From Hemileia vastatrix (taxonomy: Eukaryota; Basidiomycota; Pucciniomycetes; Pucciniales; Zaghouaniaceae), in NCBI GenBank assembly GCA_030280995.1, contig JASXTE010000001.1:12805001-12869000 (forward strand): a stretch of DNA of 64,000 nucleotides, written 5' to 3'. Each line of letters starts with the position of its first letter. The first letter of the stretch is position 1. The notes beneath the pieces are model-generated. The model saw only the letters and a list, made by a program, of their open reading frames with translations, was not told the origin of the DNA and searched no databases. Both the position numbers and the translations under genes were made by a program. Below, one piece after another: positions 30,853-42,559 of this stretch.

Positions 30853-32115
30853 TGTGGTACATGCCTTGCAGGAAGCGTGAATTTAGACCAATCAGCGCGC
30901 GTAGTCCAGGAAGAATAAAGGGTAGTTAGCGCAGCAGGAAGTGTAAAGATATAATATGTATTTGTGTTTTTCAAGGAACAAAGGAAATGGAAGCGTGGAA
31001 AAGGATTAAGGGTCTGAGCGCTCGGATATTGAAGCAAGATGTGCTGCTCAATAGAGAATTGTGTATTATCAACTTAGGACTATTACGCGCTAAACAAATA
31101 TAGATTTGGGCTTTCCAAAAAGTATGTGTTTTGCATTAAGGAGAAAGTCATGGATTGAGGACGACTCAAGTGCATAGTATGCTGTACTGCGGCAAGTTGG
31201 GAAACTTACTGAGACAAGTAATGAAGAAGGCTAACTAGTTAAGCGACCTGTCGGAACTATGAACTTAGTAGTAAAGCAAAGAGAGTAGGGACTCAATCGT
31301 AAAACTACCCAAGAGTTAAGGCAACTAGATGCAGCATTAGGATAAGTCAAACCAGGAACTAGCGCTGAAACAAAACAAAGGTATAGTTAAAAGCGCATAT
31401 GTAGAGTATCAGTGAAACAAGTTAATACTAGTGTTAGTAACTATAGGGTATGATTTAGGTGCTGTAGTTCTTACAAGCAGTGTATGTATCTTACTAATAG
31501 ATTAGTTATTGTTTTACTAATATGGTGTTAGAGCTGGCACTGAAGATCCACTAGGGAACTGTGTCTTGAGTACCATAAAAATATAAAAAGGACTATTATT
31601 TGATAGAGTCTGGGAGAGTGATATACATATAAGATAGATATATATACACATATATAGTTTTTTTTAAGAGAGAGATTGATATATACAAAATAATAGAGTA
31701 GTAAATTAAATATTTGTCTGAATCCTTTAATTTGTGCGTCTGTGTGTGTATTTCAAAAAGCATAGTAAAAGAAGCACAACATAGAGGGGTTATATAGATT
31801 CAGTAGGATTGATTATTACTAGAGTCATTTTATTGCTATAACAAGGCATATTCAAAGAGAGAGCTTCAAGAGGGAGTAGCTGTGGATATTAGCGCTTGTT
31901 AAGAATAGAAAAATCCAGATAGTAATACTTGTTTTTTTTTCTGATCTCTAAAACTCATCTTTCATCTTATAAACTTTCTAATCAAAAATTAGTGTTACAC
32001 ATTATTGCACTGCCTTCAAAATTAAGAGTGGCAGGCGCTTCTTTTAAGAAATTGGAAAGAAGAACTAACCCATCTCACATTGTGTCTACTGCTTAGTACT
32101 TTAGAACTGTCTACA
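30853..32115 (+). repeat. E1 3' LTR
   Basis: Starts TGTGGTACATGCC after polypurine tract GAGGGAGGA (30844-30852) and matches 7679-8921. It carries an extra AGAAAGTCATGGATTG-type insertion near 31142 and scattered substitutions. More diverged from its partner than the E2 LTRs are from each other, so E1 is older than E2. Confidence 0.9.
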
Positions 32116-32785
32116 ATGTAGTCCCGACGTGACAAGATATCTGGGACAATGCAGTTCTTACCTGGGCGATAGGAAATAGAAAAAGAAATTCAGACAGAAA
32201 CTCAGCCCACCTGGCTTGAAGCCTGGTTAACACTTTGGAAGACATGAAGTATTTCAAAGCATTATGGTCTGTTAAAATTTTAAAAGGACTATCTAGGCTG
32301 AGAAGAAAAGAGTGCCATTTTTTAAGAAAATGAATAATAGCTAAAAGCTCTTTATCATGAATTTCATAATTTAATTCTGCTGCAATGAGTTTGCGTGACT
32401 CAAAAGAAACAGGATGAAACAATTTTGTTTCAGGATTTAATTGAGAAATGACCCCTGCGATAGCATAATCGCTCGCATCTATCTTGACAATTGTCAAAGC
32501 AGAAGGATCAAAGTGTCGAAGAATTGGAGCTGTGGTGAATTCAGTCTTCAATGCTTCAAATTCCTTTCGTGCTGTAGAAGTAAAAACAAAATGAGTATCT
32601 TTTCTAAGAAGAGAAGTAAGATTGGAAATAGTTTTAGAGTAATCTTTAATAAATCTTCTATAGAAATTTGCAAAACCCAAAAATCCTTGGAGGGATTTAA
32701 CGGTTTTGGATTCAGGCCATTCCAGGATTTTTTGGACCTTTTTGTCATCCATGAATAAACCATCAGTGGACAATGTAAAACCCAA
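32116..32785 (-). pseudogene. C1 RT thumb/RNase H fragment
   Basis: Frame 32785-32111 starts MGFTLSTDGLFMDDKK (end of RT) and holds LEWPESKTVKSLQGFLGFAN, then RNase H with VKIDASDYAIAGVISQ, HDKELLAII and ILTDHNALKYF, i.e. the D-E-D residues of gypsy RNase H. It is cut at 32116 by E1; the next residues continue on the far side at 7678. Frame otherwise open. Confidence 0.85.
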
Positions 32786-32866
32786 AAAATCGATTGATTT
32801 AAGATGGAATTCCCATTTATTGTGCTTGGCGTAGAGACCGTGATCTCAAAGTTGATTAAGAACCTG

Positions 32867-33972
32867 TCAAACATGATGAATATGTTCATCCAGCTTCTTC
32901 GAGAAAATTAAAATATCATCTAAATAGACAAAAACAAATTGTTTGACAACATCTTGGAAGATTTCATAAACAAAAGTTTGAAAAGTTGATGGTGCGTTAC
33001 ACAATCCAAAAGGCATGACTAAATATTCAAAACTACCAAATCTAGTGCGCATTGCAGTCAGTGGTTCATGACCTTCTGCAATGCGAATAAGATTATAAGC
33101 GCCTCTAAGATCAATTTAGAAAAGAAATTAGCACCATTAAAAAGGGTAAGAAGAAATGACATAGGAGGAACAGGATATGCATTCTTCTTAGTGACTGTGT
33201 TGAGATTTCTATAGTCAACACACAAACTAAGACTACCATCCTTCTTCTTTACAAAAAGAAAAGGGAAGCTGGTTGGAGATTTACTGGCTCTGATGAAACC
33301 TTTGGCTACATTCTCTGCAATGTAGTCTTGAAGAACTTGAGATTTGTCCTTTGACAAAGAATAGACAGGACCTGCCGGAGTTACTGGACCTATTAACTCT
33401 ATTTGGTGGTCATAGGGTCGATGAGGTGGTAACTTATTGGCCTTGCAGATTGAAAAGACATCGAGGAAATCATGATAGATTTCCGGTAGAATTGATTTAA
33501 TGGCTTCAACGTTGATTTGGTCGTCCTCATCATCTTTAAGAGAATCTGTTGAGGGAAGATCAGAATTGAGAGAGCATAATTCGATTACTTTAAGGCAATT
33601 TAAATCCTCTTCGAGTGAAGTCATCGAGCTAGAAGTGTTAGCCAATTGCTCATTTAGAGAAAGATCAGATGCTTGCAAGTCATCTGGCAGAGATTGGTCC
33701 TCTAGAAGTACATTGTCAGGCGGGTTGTTTAACTCCCTTTTGACCTGCATTGAAGAATTAGAAATATACTTAGTACGTGGGGTGATCAATCCCCGTGACC
33801 AATCAATTTCAGGATTCAAATGCATTAAAAATTCATGGCCAAGAATGGTATTGTCCATCCTTGGGGTGTCCAAGACTGATAATTCCCACTTGAAGGGGGG
33901 AAATTTTGGAAAGTTGAAAACCCATAAAACTTTCTTACTTACCCAATATATGGGTTCCTCTGATTCGACCAA
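32867..33972 (-). pseudogene. C1 protease end, linker and reverse transcriptase
   Basis: The frame from 33972 holds ILGHEFLMHLNPEIDW (protease C-terminus), an acidic linker, then RT with KLPPHRPYDHQIEL, FLFVKKKDGSLSLCVDYRNLN. A 1-nt deletion at about 33114 (CAATTTAG here, CAATTTTAG in C2) breaks the frame just at the FSKIDL catalytic block. RT resumes at 33052-32867 with [20 protein letters not shown] and the active site YLDDILIFS. Canonical motifs, in contrast to the FIDDGG variant of E1/E2. Confidence 0.85.
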
Positions 33973-33984
33973 GTAAATTGGAGT

Positions 33985-34300
33985 TCAATCAATATCTGTA
34001 AATGTCAGTTGTAACTTCTCGGCAAAAGATAAACTGACAAAAGGGATTGAAGCTCCAGAGTCTATAAGACAACTGAAGGGGGTATCCTCCTTGAAAAGAA
34101 TGAATCTCAAGCAATTTAAGGCAACTCCAGTCCTTAAGACATGGAGGTTCTGTGCACTGGGAGAGATAAGATAGTTTGCTTTGCACACAAGTAAACTATC
34201 AACTAGTTTTTTGACTATGAACTAGTACCTTCTCTTTCCTACAATTTTACACAATCTTCCAGCTTGTGCTTACCCCCACAATACATACATAACCCATTAT
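33985..34300 (-). pseudogene. C1 zinc knuckle and aspartic protease
   Basis: Minus-strand reading at about 34285-34245 gives CMYCGGKHKLEDC, a CCHC knuckle with C-x2-C-x4-H-x4-C spacing. The frame 34188-33985 reads FSCLIDSGASIPFVS with the retropepsin DSG triad. Stops separate the pieces from gag and from the RT frame, so this is a broken copy. Confidence 0.78.
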
Positions 34301-34541
34301 CCACTCTTCTCTTCCTCTAAGCTTCTTTAAGTTCCCCTTTAGGATCCAGTATTTTGCTGATATTTCCTGGGGTCAAGTTTTGAGGTTGAGGCTTGTCCTT
34401 TCCCTTATTGGGTTTGGATTGAGTTGTCCGTGGGTGTGAAGAAGGTCTTGATTTAAAATTTAGGCCTTGAGATTTGTTGGCGTATCGACGATGTTGAAGT
34501 CGTCCTTGGTTAACGCCGTCGAGTTCGAGGGTTCAATCCAT

Positions 34542-35171
34542 TTAATCTATTAAAGTAGTCATCTTCTGACCATGAAGATTTAACTGATCCAGAATCCTTG
34601 AAGGAAGTCCTTTTTTGAAATGATACTTGAGGGCAGCATCATTCAAACCTAATCGAGTTTGAAGTGCTCGGAAGTTAGAGATATATTCAGAGGCTTTACC
34701 ATTATCACTCATGTGAAGAAAATCAAGTTCAATTTCTGAGTTGTCAGTTTCATTAGGGTCACCGAACAATGTGAAGAGTTGGTCCTCGAACTTTTCCCAG
34801 TTATTAATAAGTAAGTAGGTTTCTGTCAAAGAGAGCATGAGAAGATAAGGTTTGAACCATCTTGCTGCTTTTCCAGATAGGAATGAAGAAGTGTAAACAA
34901 CCTTCGATCTGTCGTTATTGAAGGTTCGAGGGTCATTATGGAACAGGAGCTTGCAGGTTTGCAAGAAGGGCCGCAATCTGTCTGGATGTTCTCCATCAAA
35001 TTTATCAGGAGATTTCATGGAAGGAGTTTTGAATTTAGATCCCTGTGAAGACGTTGAATTTGAAAGGGTCTTCATGAAAAGTCTCATGAAATCTTTCAGA
35101 GAATTAGATGGTCCAGGTTCTGAAGGTTGACCAGAAGGGTGATTAGCAGGGGCAGATGGTGCCTTGTGCAT
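34542..35171 (-). pseudogene. C1 gag (capsid)
   Basis: Frame from ATG 35171: a Pro/Ser-rich N-terminus, then a gypsy capsid-like domain with MKSPDKFDGEHPDRL, GKAARWFKPYL and FGDPNETDNSEIELDF, ending at a stop before the zinc knuckle. The spacing NWEKFEDQLFTLFGDPNE is typical of retrotransposon gag of chromoviruses (family knowledge). C2 has the same protein at 42126-41509. Confidence 0.82.
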
Positions 35172-35599
35172 TGTATCCTCTTCTTCTTCATTATCACTAG
35201 AGTCATCAAAATCTTGTGGAATGTCTTCTTCAGATTATACTGAATGTTTCCGTTCCAATAGGTCGAGTGGTTCCAAGGAGTGAGTGCGGGAAACAGGCCG
35301 TGTGGCTGTTGGCCTGCCTCTGGCGCAAGTTCTAGTAGTAGCACCCGTAGGAAGAGTGTGTTGAACAGGTTCCATTTAAAGAATTTAGAAAACACCTGAA
35401 AAGGGATGTAGTAGTACAAAGAATGAGAACTACAGAGAATTAAAGTATACTGTCACTGGACTACCTATGCAAAAGGTTGAGAGTGTTCCTGGAAGTGAGA
35501 TGGAGAGAGGAGTTTAGAAACTTTGTCGAGGAACAGAGGAAATGTTTAAGGAAGTGATTCGAAGATGACTCAAAGGAAGAGCTACTGCTTCAAGATATT

Positions 35600-36261
35600 T
35601 TAGAGGAGAATTCTAATATAAGTTAAAGGTAATATTAAAATTCTTAGATTCTCACAAAGGGTTGGAAATTCAATAATCAAAGATTTTAGGATTTAGAAAT
35701 GATTACTGAGAAAATAAGAAAGATACAATAATAATTATTTAACCTGAAGCTTTACCACTATTAACTATATATACATTTTATAATTTAATTCTAAAGAATG
35801 TCGAACCAAAATCCAACCCCTTTTATATCTATTACTCCTCCTTGCATTGACCTCATACCCATCCATCATTCCGCACACCACAGACCATTAAAAAATACAC
35901 CCGTTACACCTGGACCCTCCTCACTAAAATCCGTCAACCCTTTAATCCTCCACTAACAATTCTGTCCATGCTCACTACCCCTTTTAATAATCCACAGATA
36001 CTTAATAAAACTTTTAGCGGACTATTACATTGACTATTGCGCTGTGTGTTGCTTATTGAGGAAAAGACTAACACACACTATTGAGAGATTGACTAATTTA
36101 GATTTAGCGTTTAGACTAGTGCAGTTGAATAGTGAGTACACAAAGGAAAGTTGCAGTTGCTATGTGGAGTTGCTTTCTGCGTTTTGAGTATGGATTTAGA
36201 CCTCTGTATTATTGATTTAATGAGCTTCTTTTGCCTAGAGTGTCATGTGGCGTGTGACACC
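35600..36261 (-). repeat. Chromodomain-element LTR between C1 and C2
   Basis: Highly similar to 42560-43216. On the minus strand it begins TGTCACACGCC at 36261, and both copies stop matching precisely at this TG, supporting an LTR edge. The left edge is uncertain because similarity continues into the leader and gag. It serves as 5' LTR of C1 and, by position, could also be the 3' LTR of C2 (tandem elements sharing an LTR). Confidence 0.6.
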
Positions 36262-36787
36262 ATCTCGAGGCAGACGCCAAAGAAGCGGTGGATGGGCATT
36301 GAAGATGATGAAGAGGAGAAGGAAGTGACGGTGGAGGTCACCCCGAAGTTATTTTTAGAGGCTGACCCATTTTTCAAAGTAAGTCTGCTTTTCTTTTATT
36401 TTAAAAATTTTGTTACTGATAACCGTATGTTTTTAGAATTTATAAGTCATCCTGGAAGCTCCAATTGTGGAAGCTGCACCATTGCTGCCAGTTGAGGATA
36501 ATTAACCAGTGATTGATTTGAGGAAGGACAACGAGGAAACTCTTAACCAGGTATGGTCAAAGAAACCTCGGCAGGGTCAACGAGCTCGATTCATCGAAGA
36601 TTTAAGTGGTGAGGTCAACAAAATTGTCGATGCTGCCTCTTTCAATATGGAAGAAGAATTACTGGAGATTGGAGAAGTGGTACCGGTAGGAGAGAAGGAG
36701 GTATTTGAGAAATGCAGGAAGGAAATAAGGGTGGTTTTGGAAAAAATGAAGAAATTGGTTTGGGAGAAAATACAGGAGAAAAATTGA
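36262..36787 (+). pseudogene. Antisense gene fragment with intron, downstream of C2 pol
   Basis: Opposite to C2 gag-pol. The first part encodes RQTPKKRWMGIEDDEEEKEV and ends FFK before a GTAAGT donor at about 36379. A TTTTTAG acceptor is at about 36437. The frame APIVEAAPLLPVEDN continues through two in-frame TAA codons (possibly former CAA) into PVIDLRKDNEETLNQ and a C-terminal EVFEKCRKEIRVVLEKMKK helix. That tail resembles the tail of E4 gene A (DFEKSLRKSLLDDHWKMSR). The 5' part is cut off at the LTR edge 36261, so no zinc cluster can be seen. Possibly a relic of the same antisense gene family; resemblance is weak. Confidence 0.45.
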
Positions 36788-37533
36788 AATGGAAAGAGAA
36801 AAAAGAAATAAAGAGGGAAAAAAGTAGAAAGCCATTTGTGTATTTATTTATTTATTTTATTTTGTTGTTTTAATTGAAATTTTAATATATATTTTATAAG
36901 ATTTTGAGAAAGAAAAGGAGAAAAGGATAAAGAAAAGATTTGAATAAAATTTTGTTTTAAATTTTAAAAGAAGAAAAGAAAGAATGTTTAACTGAGGAAC
37001 TTTTGGTTTAGGTTTTGAAAAGAAAAATTTAAGTAAGAAAAAAATAGTTTTTTGAAAAAAAGAATTTGAAAGAAAGAAGTAGTTTGTTCAAAGAATTTTA
37101 AAAGAGATATTTGAAATGAAGTTTGAGAAAGATTGTTTTATTGAGTTGAAAAATTTTTATAGCTCAAAGAAAAAGAAATAAGGGAAAAGAAAAAAAGTTT
37201 GAAAGGAGAAAAGAAAGAAAATTAAAGGAATTATTGATTTTTAAGATTTTATTTTAATGAATTTTAAGATTTTATTTTTATTATTTTTATTACTTTTTTT
37301 TTAATTTTAACTTTTTAATTTAATTTAATTTAATTTTAGTTTATTTTATCTTATTTTATTTTATTTTATTTATTTATTTTTAAAGAAAGTTGAAAAAAGC
37401 TTTTGAAAAGAAAAAAAAAGAAGAACAGAGTAAGGATTTTTAGAAGAGAAGAAGTTTTAGTATTTTTAAGAAAAGAAAAGAAGAGAGAAAGAAAAAAAGA
37501 GAGAGAAGAGAAAAGAAAAATAAAAAGAGATTT
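36788..37533. repeat. Purine-rich low-complexity tract
   Basis: Mostly AAAGAAAAG-type repeats with a TTTTATTTT block at 37260-37380. No gene. It precedes the C2 chromodomain stop and resembles the shorter purine tract at 6055-6115 in C1. Confidence 0.8.
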
Positions 37534-37980
37534 CTAAGGTTTTGGTTTTAAAGGATATTTAAGATGAAAAGATTTTAGGAGTTCAGGGGCGTTAGAAACA
37601 TTGATGGCTGGTTCCCAGGATGTTTTGTCTGAGTCATCAAGGAAGCCTTCCAATTCCACGAGGTATTGAAGTTTCCCCTTGCACATTCTTGAATCAAGGA
37701 TACGGCTTACTTCCAACTCTAGATGGTCTTCTACTTAGACCAGTTCCGGAGGAGGTTGTTTCCTGCCTGGGTATGTTTCTCGAGCAAGTTCCAGGAGAGA
37801 TACCTGGAAAACAGGGTGAATAGCCTGCCATTTAGGAGGTAGTTTGAGTCGAAATTCAGTTTTAGAGACTTTGGAGTTGATTTCAAATGGTCCCAAGTGC
37901 TTTTCGGCCAGTTTCTTAAATAATTGAGTTGTTAAAATGTTTTGTGCGTTGAGCCATACTTTGTCATCTGGTTTAAAGGA
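37534..37980 (-). pseudogene. C2 GPY/F module and chromodomain
   Basis: Frame 37716-37534 reads MEVSRILDSRM, YLVELEGFLDD and SWEPAINVSN, a chromodomain in which the usual EW of the aromatic cage region is changed to EL. Upstream (to about 37980) the GPF-containing part is out of frame with several stops. Decayed compared with C1. Confidence 0.75.
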
Positions 37981-38183
37981 AGGAGCAGATTGTCAATGTT
38001 TGTCGGCCTGTTCCTTGTACCTTCGAATCGCTAATTCCATGTTTAACTTAAGTTCTTCTTGGAGTCGTGATATGGTTCAAAGATAATGTTCCGCAGTATG
38101 ACAAGTTCCTACATGGATTGACTTGAATTGAGGATGTCTTCCATAAACAGTTTCGAAAGGAGATTGTTGTGTCAAAGAATGAG

Positions 38184-38712
38184 TCAAGTTATTATAAGCA
38201 AATTAGGCCAATGGTAACCATTTGGTCCAATCATCTTGTTGGTAACTGACATACATTCGAAGGTATTGTTTGAGGATTTGGTTGATCCTTTCTGTTTGCC
38301 CATTGGTTTCAGGATGATAAGCCGTGGAGAGATTTCTTGTGATATTGAGTTATCATCAAAATTGAGTACAGAATGTGGATACAAACAATGAGCCTCTATC
38401 TGAAATAATATCATTAGGTAAGCCATGTTTGGAAAATACATATTCCAGAAAAAACTTTGACAAATCTTCTGCTGTAGAAGTAGTAGTGGATTTTATGAAA
38501 ATAGACATTTTTGAAAACCTATCTAATTCTACTAATATAGCTTCAAAATTATTAGAAAGAGGAAGTTGGGAAATAAAATCGATCAATAAAGATTCCCAAG
38601 GTTTAGAGGGAATAGGAAGTGGTTGAAGCAACCCATGCTTTGGGTGATGGGGAGCCTTATTCCTATTACATTCGTAACAAGATCTTATATAGACCTTTAT
38701 TTCTCTGGTCAT
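38184..38712 (-). pseudogene. C2 integrase
   Basis: Frame 38712-38356 begins MTREIKVYIRSCYECN with the CxxC of the zinc domain, followed by LIDFISQLPLSNNF, LDRFSKMSIF and KHGLPNDIISDRGSLF, the two core aspartates. The glutamate-containing part follows out of frame near 38290 (38441-38184). Same architecture as in C1; broken. Confidence 0.8.
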
Positions 38713-38790
38713 TCCTGGCCAGAAGAAATCCCTTGCTATTAACTGGTAGATTTTATCAACCCCAAAATGACCAGCTAATGGAGAATCATG

Positions 38791-39746
38791 TTAACTATTG
38801 AAAATCCATATTTTTATTTCATTATTGTTGGGTATGACTACTCTAGCTTTGAAATTTAATAGACCTGATTCAATACTAAATCTTTTGGCCCTTTGCTTTG
38901 AGAGTATTTTGTCTTTTATCCCTAAACAATCATTGTCCTTTGACTGAGCTTCGAGGATGTTGGATAGTGTATTTTGAAAAGATGTAATTGTCAACGGATT
39001 AAGTTGATGAGTCGTTAAAATTGATTTCACATTTGCTGGGTTCTTGTCAGCAAATGTGTCCCCCTGCTGTGGGTAAACTTTGTCCCAACGTGACAGGATA
39101 TCTGGGACAATACAGTTCTTATCTGGGCAATAGGAAATATAAAAAGGAAATTCAGAAAAAAATTCAGCCCACCTGGCTTGATGCCTGGTTAACACTTTGG
39201 AAGACATAAAGTATTTTAAAGCATTATGGTCAGTCAGGATTTGAAAAGGACTATCTAGTCTGAGAAGAAAAGAGCTCCATTTTTTAAGACAATGAATAAT
39301 AGCTAAAAGCTCCTTGTCATGAATTTCATAATTTATTTCTGCCGCAATGATTTTGTGTGACTCAAAAGCAACAGGATGAAACATTTTTTTTTCAGGATTG
39401 AATTGAGAAACAACCCTGCGACAGCATAATTTCTAGCGTCTGTCTTGACTATTGGTGAAGCAGAAGGATCAAGGTGTCAAAGAATTGGAGCTGTGGTAAA
39501 TGCAGTCTTCAAAGCTTTGAATTCCTTTCGTGCTGTAGAAGTAAAAACAAAAGGAATATCTTTTCTAAGAAGACAAGTAAGATTGGAAATAGTTTTAGAG
39601 TAATCTTTTATAAATCTTCTATAGAAATCGGCAAAACGCAAAAATCCTTGGAGGGATTTAATGGTTTTGGGATCAGGCCATTCCAGGTTTTTTTGGACCT
39701 TTTTGTCGTCCATGACTAAACCATCAGTGGACAACGTAAACCCCAA
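38791..39746 (-). pseudogene. C2 RNase H and connection to integrase
   Basis: Frame 39746-39477 carries the RT end (GFTLSTDGLVMDDKK) and tether; frame 39384-38791 continues RNase H (HDKELLAIIHCLKKW, ILTDHNALKYF) and a linker with CPDKNCIVPDILSRW. A frameshift lies near 39415, where C1 has VKIDASDY. The uninterrupted reading across about 39071 defines the E1 insertion point in C1. Confidence 0.8.
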
Positions 39747-39799
39747 AAAATCAATTGATTTAAGATAAAATTCACATTTATTGTGCTTGGCGTAGAGAC

Positions 39800-40751
39800 C
39801 CTGATCTCAAAGACAATATAGAACCTGTCAAATATGATAAATATGTTCATCTAGTGTCTTTGATAAAATTAAAATATTGTCTAAGTAGACAACAACAAAT
39901 TGTTCAACAACATCTTGAAAGATTTCATTAACAAAATTTTGAAAAGTAGATGGTGTGTTACACAATCAAAAAGGCATGACTAAATATTCAAAACTACCAA
40001 ATCTAGTGCCCATTGCAGTCAGTGGTTCATGACCTTATGCAATGCAAATAAGATTATAAGCACATCTAAGATCAATTTTAGAAAAGAAATTAGCACCATT
40101 AAAAAGGGTAAGATGCAATGAAATAGGAGGAACTGGATATTCATTCTTCTTTGTAACTGTGTTGAGTTTTCTATAGTAAACACACAACCTAAGGCTACCG
40201 TCTTTTTTCCTTACAAAAAGAACAGGGGAGCCGGTTGGAGATTTACTGGCTCTGATGAAACCTTTGGCTACATTCTCTGAAATGTAGTCTCAAAGAACTA
40301 TATATTTGTCCTTTGATAAAGAATAGACAGCACCTGCCTGAGGTACTGGACCTATTAACTCTATTTGATGGTTGTAGGGTCGATGAGGTGGTAACTTATT
40401 GGCCTTGCGGATTGAGAAAACATCAAGGTAATTGTGATAGATATCTGGTAGAGTTGATTTAATGGCTTCAACATTGATTTGGTTTTCCTCATCATCTTTG
40501 TGAGAATCTGTCGAGGGAAGACCAGAATTGAGAGAGAATAATTAGATTACTTCGAGGAAATTTAAATCCTCTTCGAGTGAAGTCATTGAGCTAGAAGGGT
40601 TAGCCAATTGCTCATTTAGAGAAAGATCAGATGCTTGCAAGTCATCTGGCAGAGATTTGTCCTCTAGCAGGACATTGTCAGGCAGGTTGTTTAACTCCCT
40701 ATTGACTTGCATTGAAGAATCAGAAATATACTTAGTGCGTGGGGTGATCAA
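39800..40751 (-). pseudogene. C2 linker and reverse transcriptase remnant
   Basis: The acidic linker is in frame 40751-40542 (TPRTKYISDSSMQ, LSLNEQLANPSSS). RT follows through to about 39850 at nucleotide-level similarity to C1 but with many stops, so motifs can be followed only by alignment with C1. Dead. Confidence 0.7.
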
Positions 40752-40918
40752 TCCCCGTGACCAATCAATTTCAGGATTCCAATGTGTTCAAAAGTCATGG
40801 CCAAGGATGGTATCTTCCATTCTTGGGGCTTCAAAGACTGATAATTCCCACTCAAAGGGGGGAAAGTAAGAAAGTTGAAAACCCATAAAACTTTCTTACT
40901 TACCCAATATTTGGGTTC

Positions 40919-41290
40919 CTATGATTTGACCAAATAGATTGGAGTTCGATCGATATCTGTAAATGTTAGTTGTAACTTCTCGGCAAAAGATAAACTGACA
41001 AAAGTAATTGAAGCTCCAGAGTCTATAATACAACTGAAGGGGGTATCATCCTTGAAAAGATTGAATCTCAAGCAGTTTAAGGCAACTCCAGTCCTTAAGA
41101 CATGGAGGTTCTGTGCACTGGGAGAGATAAGATAGTTTGCTTTGCACACAAGTAAACTATCTACTAGTTTTTTGACCTTGAACTAGTACCTTCTCTTTCC
41201 TTCAATTTTACACAATCTTCTAGCTTGTGCTTACCCCTACAATACATACATAGCCCATTATTTGCTTGTCTCTCCCTCTCAGCTTCTTTA
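40919..41290 (-). pseudogene. C2 zinc knuckle and aspartic protease
   Basis: The minus-strand reading near 41245 gives CMYCRGKHKLED, matching the C1 knuckle. Frame 41149-40919 reads FSCIIDSGASITFVS with the DSG protease triad. Confidence 0.75.
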
Positions 41291-41508
41291 AGTTCCCCTT
41301 TTGGATCCAGCACCTTACTGACATCGCCTGGGGTCAAGCATTTTGGTCAAGGTTTGTCCTTTCCCTAATTGGGTTTGGATTGAGTCAAGGAGGATTGAGT
41401 TGTCGGTGGGTGTGAAGAAGGTCCCGATTTAAAATTTAGGCCTTGAGATTTGTTGGTGTATCGACGATGTTGAAGTTGTCCTTGGTAGACGCCATTGAGT
41501 TCAAGGGT

Positions 41509-42126
41509 TCAATCCATTAAATCAATTAAAGTAGTCATCTTCTGACCATAAAGATTTAATTGATCCAGAATCCTCGAAGGAAGTCCCTTTTTGAAAAGAT
41601 ACTTGAGGGCATCATCATTCCAAGCTACTTGAGTTTTAAGTGCTCTGAAGTTCAAGATATATTCAGAGGCTTTACCATTATCACTCATGCAAAGGAAATC
41701 AAGTTTAATTTCTGCATTGTCAGTTTCATTAGGGTCACCAAACAATGTAAAGAGTTGGTCTTCGAACTTTTCCCAGTTATTAATGAGTAAGTGTGTTTCT
41801 GACGAAGAGAGCATGAGAAGATAAGGTTTGAACCACCTTGCTTCTTTTCCCTCTAGGAATGAAGAAGCGTAAACAACCTTTGATTGGTCGTTATGGAGCA
41901 GGAGCTTGCAGGTTTGTAAGAAGGGGCACAATCTGTCTGGATGTTCTTGATCGAATTTATCAGGAGATTTCATGGAAGGAGTTTTGAATTTTGATCGCTC
42001 CAAAGCCATTGGATTTGAAAAGTTTTTCATGAAAATTCTCATGAAGTCTTTCAGAGAATTAGATGGTCCAGGTTCCGAAGGTTTACCAGAAGGATGAGTA
42101 GCAGGAGCAGATGGTGCCTCATGCAT
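41509..42126 (-). pseudogene. C2 gag (capsid)
   Basis: Frame from ATG 42126, with MKSPDKFDQEHPDRL, EARWFKPYLLML and FGDPNETDNAEIKLDF, aligned throughout with C1 gag. It has a short internal deletion relative to C1 (the NDPRTFNNDRSK segment is reduced). Open through to the stop before the knuckle. Confidence 0.8.
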
Positions 42127-42559
42127 TTTATCCTCTTATTCTTCTTCCTTGCTAGAATCATCAAAATCCTGGGGGATGTCTTCTACAGATTGGACTGAGT
42201 GTCCCTGTTCCTTATGATCAAGAGGTTACAGGGAGTTAATGTGAGAAAAAGGCTGTGTGGCTGTTGGCCTGCCTCTGGCGCGAGCCCTAGTTGTAGCGCT
42301 TTTAGGAGGAGTGCGTTGAACAGGTGCCATTTAAAGAATTTAAAACACCTGAAAAAAAGGACATAGTAGTGCCAAAGAATGAGAACTACAGAGAATTAAA
42401 TTATACTATCACTGGACGACCTAGGCTCAAGGTCGAGGGTTTTCCTGGAATGGAGATGAAGAAAGTAGTTAGAAATTTTTTCAAAGAACAGAGGAAATGG
42501 TTGAGGAAGTGATTTGAAGATGACTCAAAGGAAGAGCTACTGCTTCGAGATATGTTTGA

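Larger units (their letters stand above)
7679..32115 (+). mobile_element. LTR retrotransposon E1 (Ty3/gypsy), interrupted by E2
   Basis: Plus-strand element with 5' LTR 7679-8921, primer-binding site at 8924, gag-protease, pol, two antisense genes (A and B), polypurine tract 30844-30852 and 3' LTR 30853-32115. The 12.9-kb element E2 sits inside antisense gene B. Without E2, E1 is about 11.6 kb. It is itself inserted into chromodomain element C1. I could not define a clean target site duplication. E1 has at least five in-frame stops plus frameshifts and is not autonomous. Confidence 0.9.
32116..35600 (-). mobile_element. Chromodomain gypsy element C1, 5' part (gag to RNase H)
   Basis: Right half of the split element. 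Order on the minus strand: gag 35171-34542, zinc knuckle about 34290, protease about 34188-33985, linker, RT, RNase H ending at the E1 insertion (32116). The right boundary merges into leader and LTR. Confidence 0.85.
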
